Position numbers and translations under genes: made by a program. From assembly GCF_009901585.1 (NCBI RefSeq), contig NZ_WXYO01000001.1, positions 558,001 to 622,000 of the forward strand: a stretch of DNA of 64,000 bases, written 5' to 3'. Origin of the DNA: Poritiphilus flavus. GTDB lineage: Bacteria > Bacteroidota > Bacteroidia > Flavobacteriales > Flavobacteriaceae. This document shows, one piece after another, positions 62,244 to 64,000 of this stretch (the stretch's first letter is position 1; every line of letters starts with the position of its first letter). The notes beneath the pieces are model-generated. The model did not search any database and was not told where the DNA came from. It was given only the letters and a program-made list of their open reading frames with translations.

Positions 62244-63500
62244 ATGCAGCGTTATCATATTTCCAGACATAATTCTTTCTACACCATAGGCCTTAGCTAC
62301 AAAAAGGCCGACGCGGATATAAGAGGCAGGTTTAGCCTTGATGAAGTTTCTGCAGTGGCTTTGCTGGAACAGGCAAAGGCAGAAGGTATTGACGGGCTGC
62401 TCGTCACTTCAACCTGTAATAGAACAGAATTACACGGTTTCGCACAACACCCTTTTCAGCTTATAAAATTACTTTGCGACAATACGAAAGGAACCGTCGA
62501 AGAATTTCAGGCAGTCGCCTATGTCCACAAAAACAAGGAAGCGATCAACCACCTTTTCAGAGTTGGGACCGGTTTGGACAGCCAGATCCTGGGAGACTTT
62601 GAGATCATCAGTCAACTTAAACGCAGCTTTATCCGATCTAAAAAGATCGGCCTGGCTAATCCTTTTCTGGAGAGACTCTGCAACGCTGTTATCAGGGCCA
62701 GTAAGCGCATCAAGACGGAGACCCAGATCTCCTCGGGTGCTACCTCGGTAGCTTTTGCTTCTGTACAGTATATTTTAAAGGAGATACCGGACATCGCTAA
62801 TAAAGATATTTTGTTATTCGGAACCGGCAAAATCGGGCGCAATACCTGTGAAAACCTGATCAAGCACACCGATCACTCCCATGTTACCCTGATCAATCGG
62901 ACCCGCGATAAGGCCGAAAAGATAGCAGGCAAATTTAACCTGGTAGTCCGGCCCTATTCCGAGCTCGCTTCGGAGATCAGGAAGACCGATATACTGATCG
63001 TGGCCACAGGCTCTCAGTCACCGACGATCACCAAAGAACTGATCCACAACAAAAAGCCCTTGCTTATACTGGACCTTTCCATCCCAAAAAACGTTTCGAA
63101 CGAAGTTGCCCAACTTGAGCACGTTTCCCTGGTTCATTTGGATGATCTCTCCAAAATAACAGACGAGACCCTGGAGCGCAGAAAAGCATTTATTCCTCAG
63201 GCAGAAGAGATCATTGAAGAGATCAAATCTGAATTCAGTCAATGGCTGGAAACGAGGAAGTTTGCCCCGGTAATCAATGCCCTGAAGAAAAAATTGAATT
63301 CGCTTAAAGACGCGGAATTGGACTACCAGTCCAAAAAACTCGCCAACTTCGACTCCCAACAGGCAGATATCGTTTCGGAGCGGATCATTCAGAAGATCAC
63401 CAGGCAATTTGCCAATCACCTCAAGGAAAGTGATCACAATGCGGAGGACAGCCTGGAACTCATACAAAAAGTATTTCAACTAGAACTGGATTCCAAATGA
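62244..63500 (+). CDS. hemA: Glutamyl-tRNA reductase
   Basis: This 418-residue enzyme reduces glutamyl-tRNA to glutamate-1-semialdehyde, the first committed step of heme synthesis by the C5 pathway. The nucleophile is Cys58 in TSTCNRTE. GTGLDSQILGDFEIISQ and the NADPH-binding FGTGKIGRNTCENL are present. A C-terminal dimerisation helix ends the protein. It overlaps hemC by 4 bases (ATGA). Confidence 0.95.
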   Translation: MQRYHISRHNSFYTIGLSYKKADADIRGRFSLDEVSAVALLEQAKAEGIDGLLVTSTCNRTELHGFAQHPFQLIKLLCDNTKGTVEEFQAVAYVHKNKEAINHLFRVGTGLDSQILGDFEIISQLKRSFIRSKKIGLANPFLERLCNAVIRASKRIKTETQISSGATSVAFASVQYILKEIPDIANKDILLFGTGKIGRNTCENLIKHTDHSHVTLINRTRDKAEKIAGKFNLVVRPYSELASEIRKTDILIVATGSQSPTITKELIHNKKPLLILDLSIPKNVSNEVAQLEHVSLVHLDDLSKITDETLERRKAFIPQAEEIIEEIKSEFSQWLETRKFAPVINALKKKLNSLKDAELDYQSKKLANFDSQQADIVSERIIQKITRQFANHLKESDHNAEDSLELIQKVFQLELDSK

Positions 63501-64000
63501 GTGCCCCAATCCGAATTGGAACGCGAGATAGTGAACTCGCGTTATGGCAGGCGAACACCGTAAAAAAAAAGCTGCAGCAATTAGGGCATGAGGCAGAACT
63601 CGTTCCGGTAAAATCCGATGGCGACCTCCGTCAGGATCTTCCACTCTACGAATTAGGCATAACCGGCATCTTTACAAAAACCCTTGATATTGCCTTGTTG
63701 GAAGGCCGGATAGATATTGCAGTACACTCCATGAAAGACGTACCTACCACCTTGCCCAGGGGTATTGTTAAAGCGGCGGTTCTAAAAAGGGCAAGTTTCC
63801 GGGATATTCTGGTTCACGATGGATTGGATTTTCTAAACGCCAAAGGAACCATAGCCACAGGCAGCCTTAGGAGAAAGGCGCAGTGGTTGCATCGCTACCC
63901 CATGCATGAGGTGGTAGATCTTAGAGGCAATGTCAATACGAGACTTCAGAAATTTCAAGATCATAAATGGGACGGTGCAATTTTTGCGGAGGCCGGTCTG
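63497..64000 (+). CDS. hemC: Hydroxymethylbilane synthase, 5' part
   Basis: The gene runs off the right edge; 168 codons are visible without a frameshift. The start is IRIGTRDSELALWQAN, with KSDGD, GIFTKTLD, DIAVHSMKDVPT, TGSLRRKAQW and LRGNVNTRL following, the blocks of porphobilinogen deaminase. The enzyme joins four porphobilinogens into hydroxymethylbilane. The dipyrromethane-binding Cys is in the missing C-terminal part. Translation is coupled to hemA. Confidence 0.95.
   Translation, partial: MSAPIRIGTRDSELALWQANTVKKKLQQLGHEAELVPVKSDGDLRQDLPLYELGITGIFTKTLDIALLEGRIDIAVHSMKDVPTTLPRGIVKAAVLKRASFRDILVHDGLDFLNAKGTIATGSLRRKAQWLHRYPMHEVVDLRGNVNTRLQKFQDHKWDGAIFAEAGL

Noticed and set aside
1-64000. 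tRNA, rRNA, CRISPR, prophage or insertion sequence
   Set aside because: No cloverleaf, repeat-spacer array, integrase or transposase was seen on reading both strands; short RNA genes could be missed by eye.

Overview
The window looks like chromosome of a free-living, probably marine, member of the Flavobacteriaceae (Bacteroidota). The support is gene content: SusCD-era style secreted sugar enzymes (sialate esterase, sulfatase, DUF1080 proteins, Gfo/Idh/MocA dehydrogenases), a LytS/LytTR two-component pair, an ECF42-type sigma factor, many lipoprotein or Tat leaders, and promoters of the Bacteroidota type (TTG, 17-23 bases, TAnnTTTG). No tRNA, rRNA, CRISPR array, insertion sequence or phage gene was seen. 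Protein families were recognised by eye; no database search was run.

Layout. 1-4.3 kb: CAP-domain lipoprotein, sialate O-acetylesterase, a SpoIIAA-like protein and a PepSY-like exported protein. 4.4-6.4 kb: tight housekeeping operon yicC-gmk-nadD on the minus strand. 6.5-17.4 kb: a sugar-oxidation region with two DUF1080 lipoproteins, three TIM-barrel sugar isomerase/epimerase-like proteins, a Gfo/Idh dehydrogenase, a nucleoside-permease-type transporter, and a GMC oxidoreductase with its gluconate-dehydrogenase subunit 3-like partner. Together these fit C3 oxidation of glycosides to 3-keto sugars followed by cleavage and reduction. It is interrupted by an ASCH gene and a REP-like hairpin. 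17.4-18.0 kb holds two related 28-residue membrane peptides. 18.0-21.6 kb: nrdB and nrdA, with terminators.

21.9-27.5 kb is the most unusual part: a LytTR response regulator and its TPR sensor kinase (plus strand) face two short minus-strand operons, one encoding a PhcB-like methyltransferase and a small membrane protein, the other a small membrane peptide and an exported protein of unknown family. Each operon is preceded by a direct repeat of TTGTATAAATG with exactly 21 bases between repeat starts, 86-88 bases before the start codon. This is the geometry expected of LytTR operators, so the five genes may form one regulon. A glycine-rich 44-residue open frame lies beside one of the operators.

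27.5-36 kb: DUF3109 protein, MarC, S41 protease, dCMP deaminase, HupE/UreJ, DjlA-like co-chaperone, bacilliredoxin, PlsC, HD hydrolase and a Tat-exported Gfo/Idh protein. 36-39 kb: ECF42-like sigma factor with its YciI/DGPF partner, and a PA0069-type radical SAM protein. 39-48.5 kb: minus-strand run of exported protein, enoyl-CoA hydratase, NtrY-like kinase, HemJ-like protein, sulfatase and a large BNR-repeat protein. 48.7-54 kb: PQQ dehydrogenase with cytochrome c domain, YwrD-type gamma-glutamyltransferase and a glycosyltransferase. 54-64 kb: MATE transporter, ferrochelatase, a 1173-residue TraB/GumN protein, a DUF1460 protein, an AraC regulator, hemA and the start of hemC. Heme synthesis genes (hemJ, hemH, hemA, hemC) are therefore spread over three sites.
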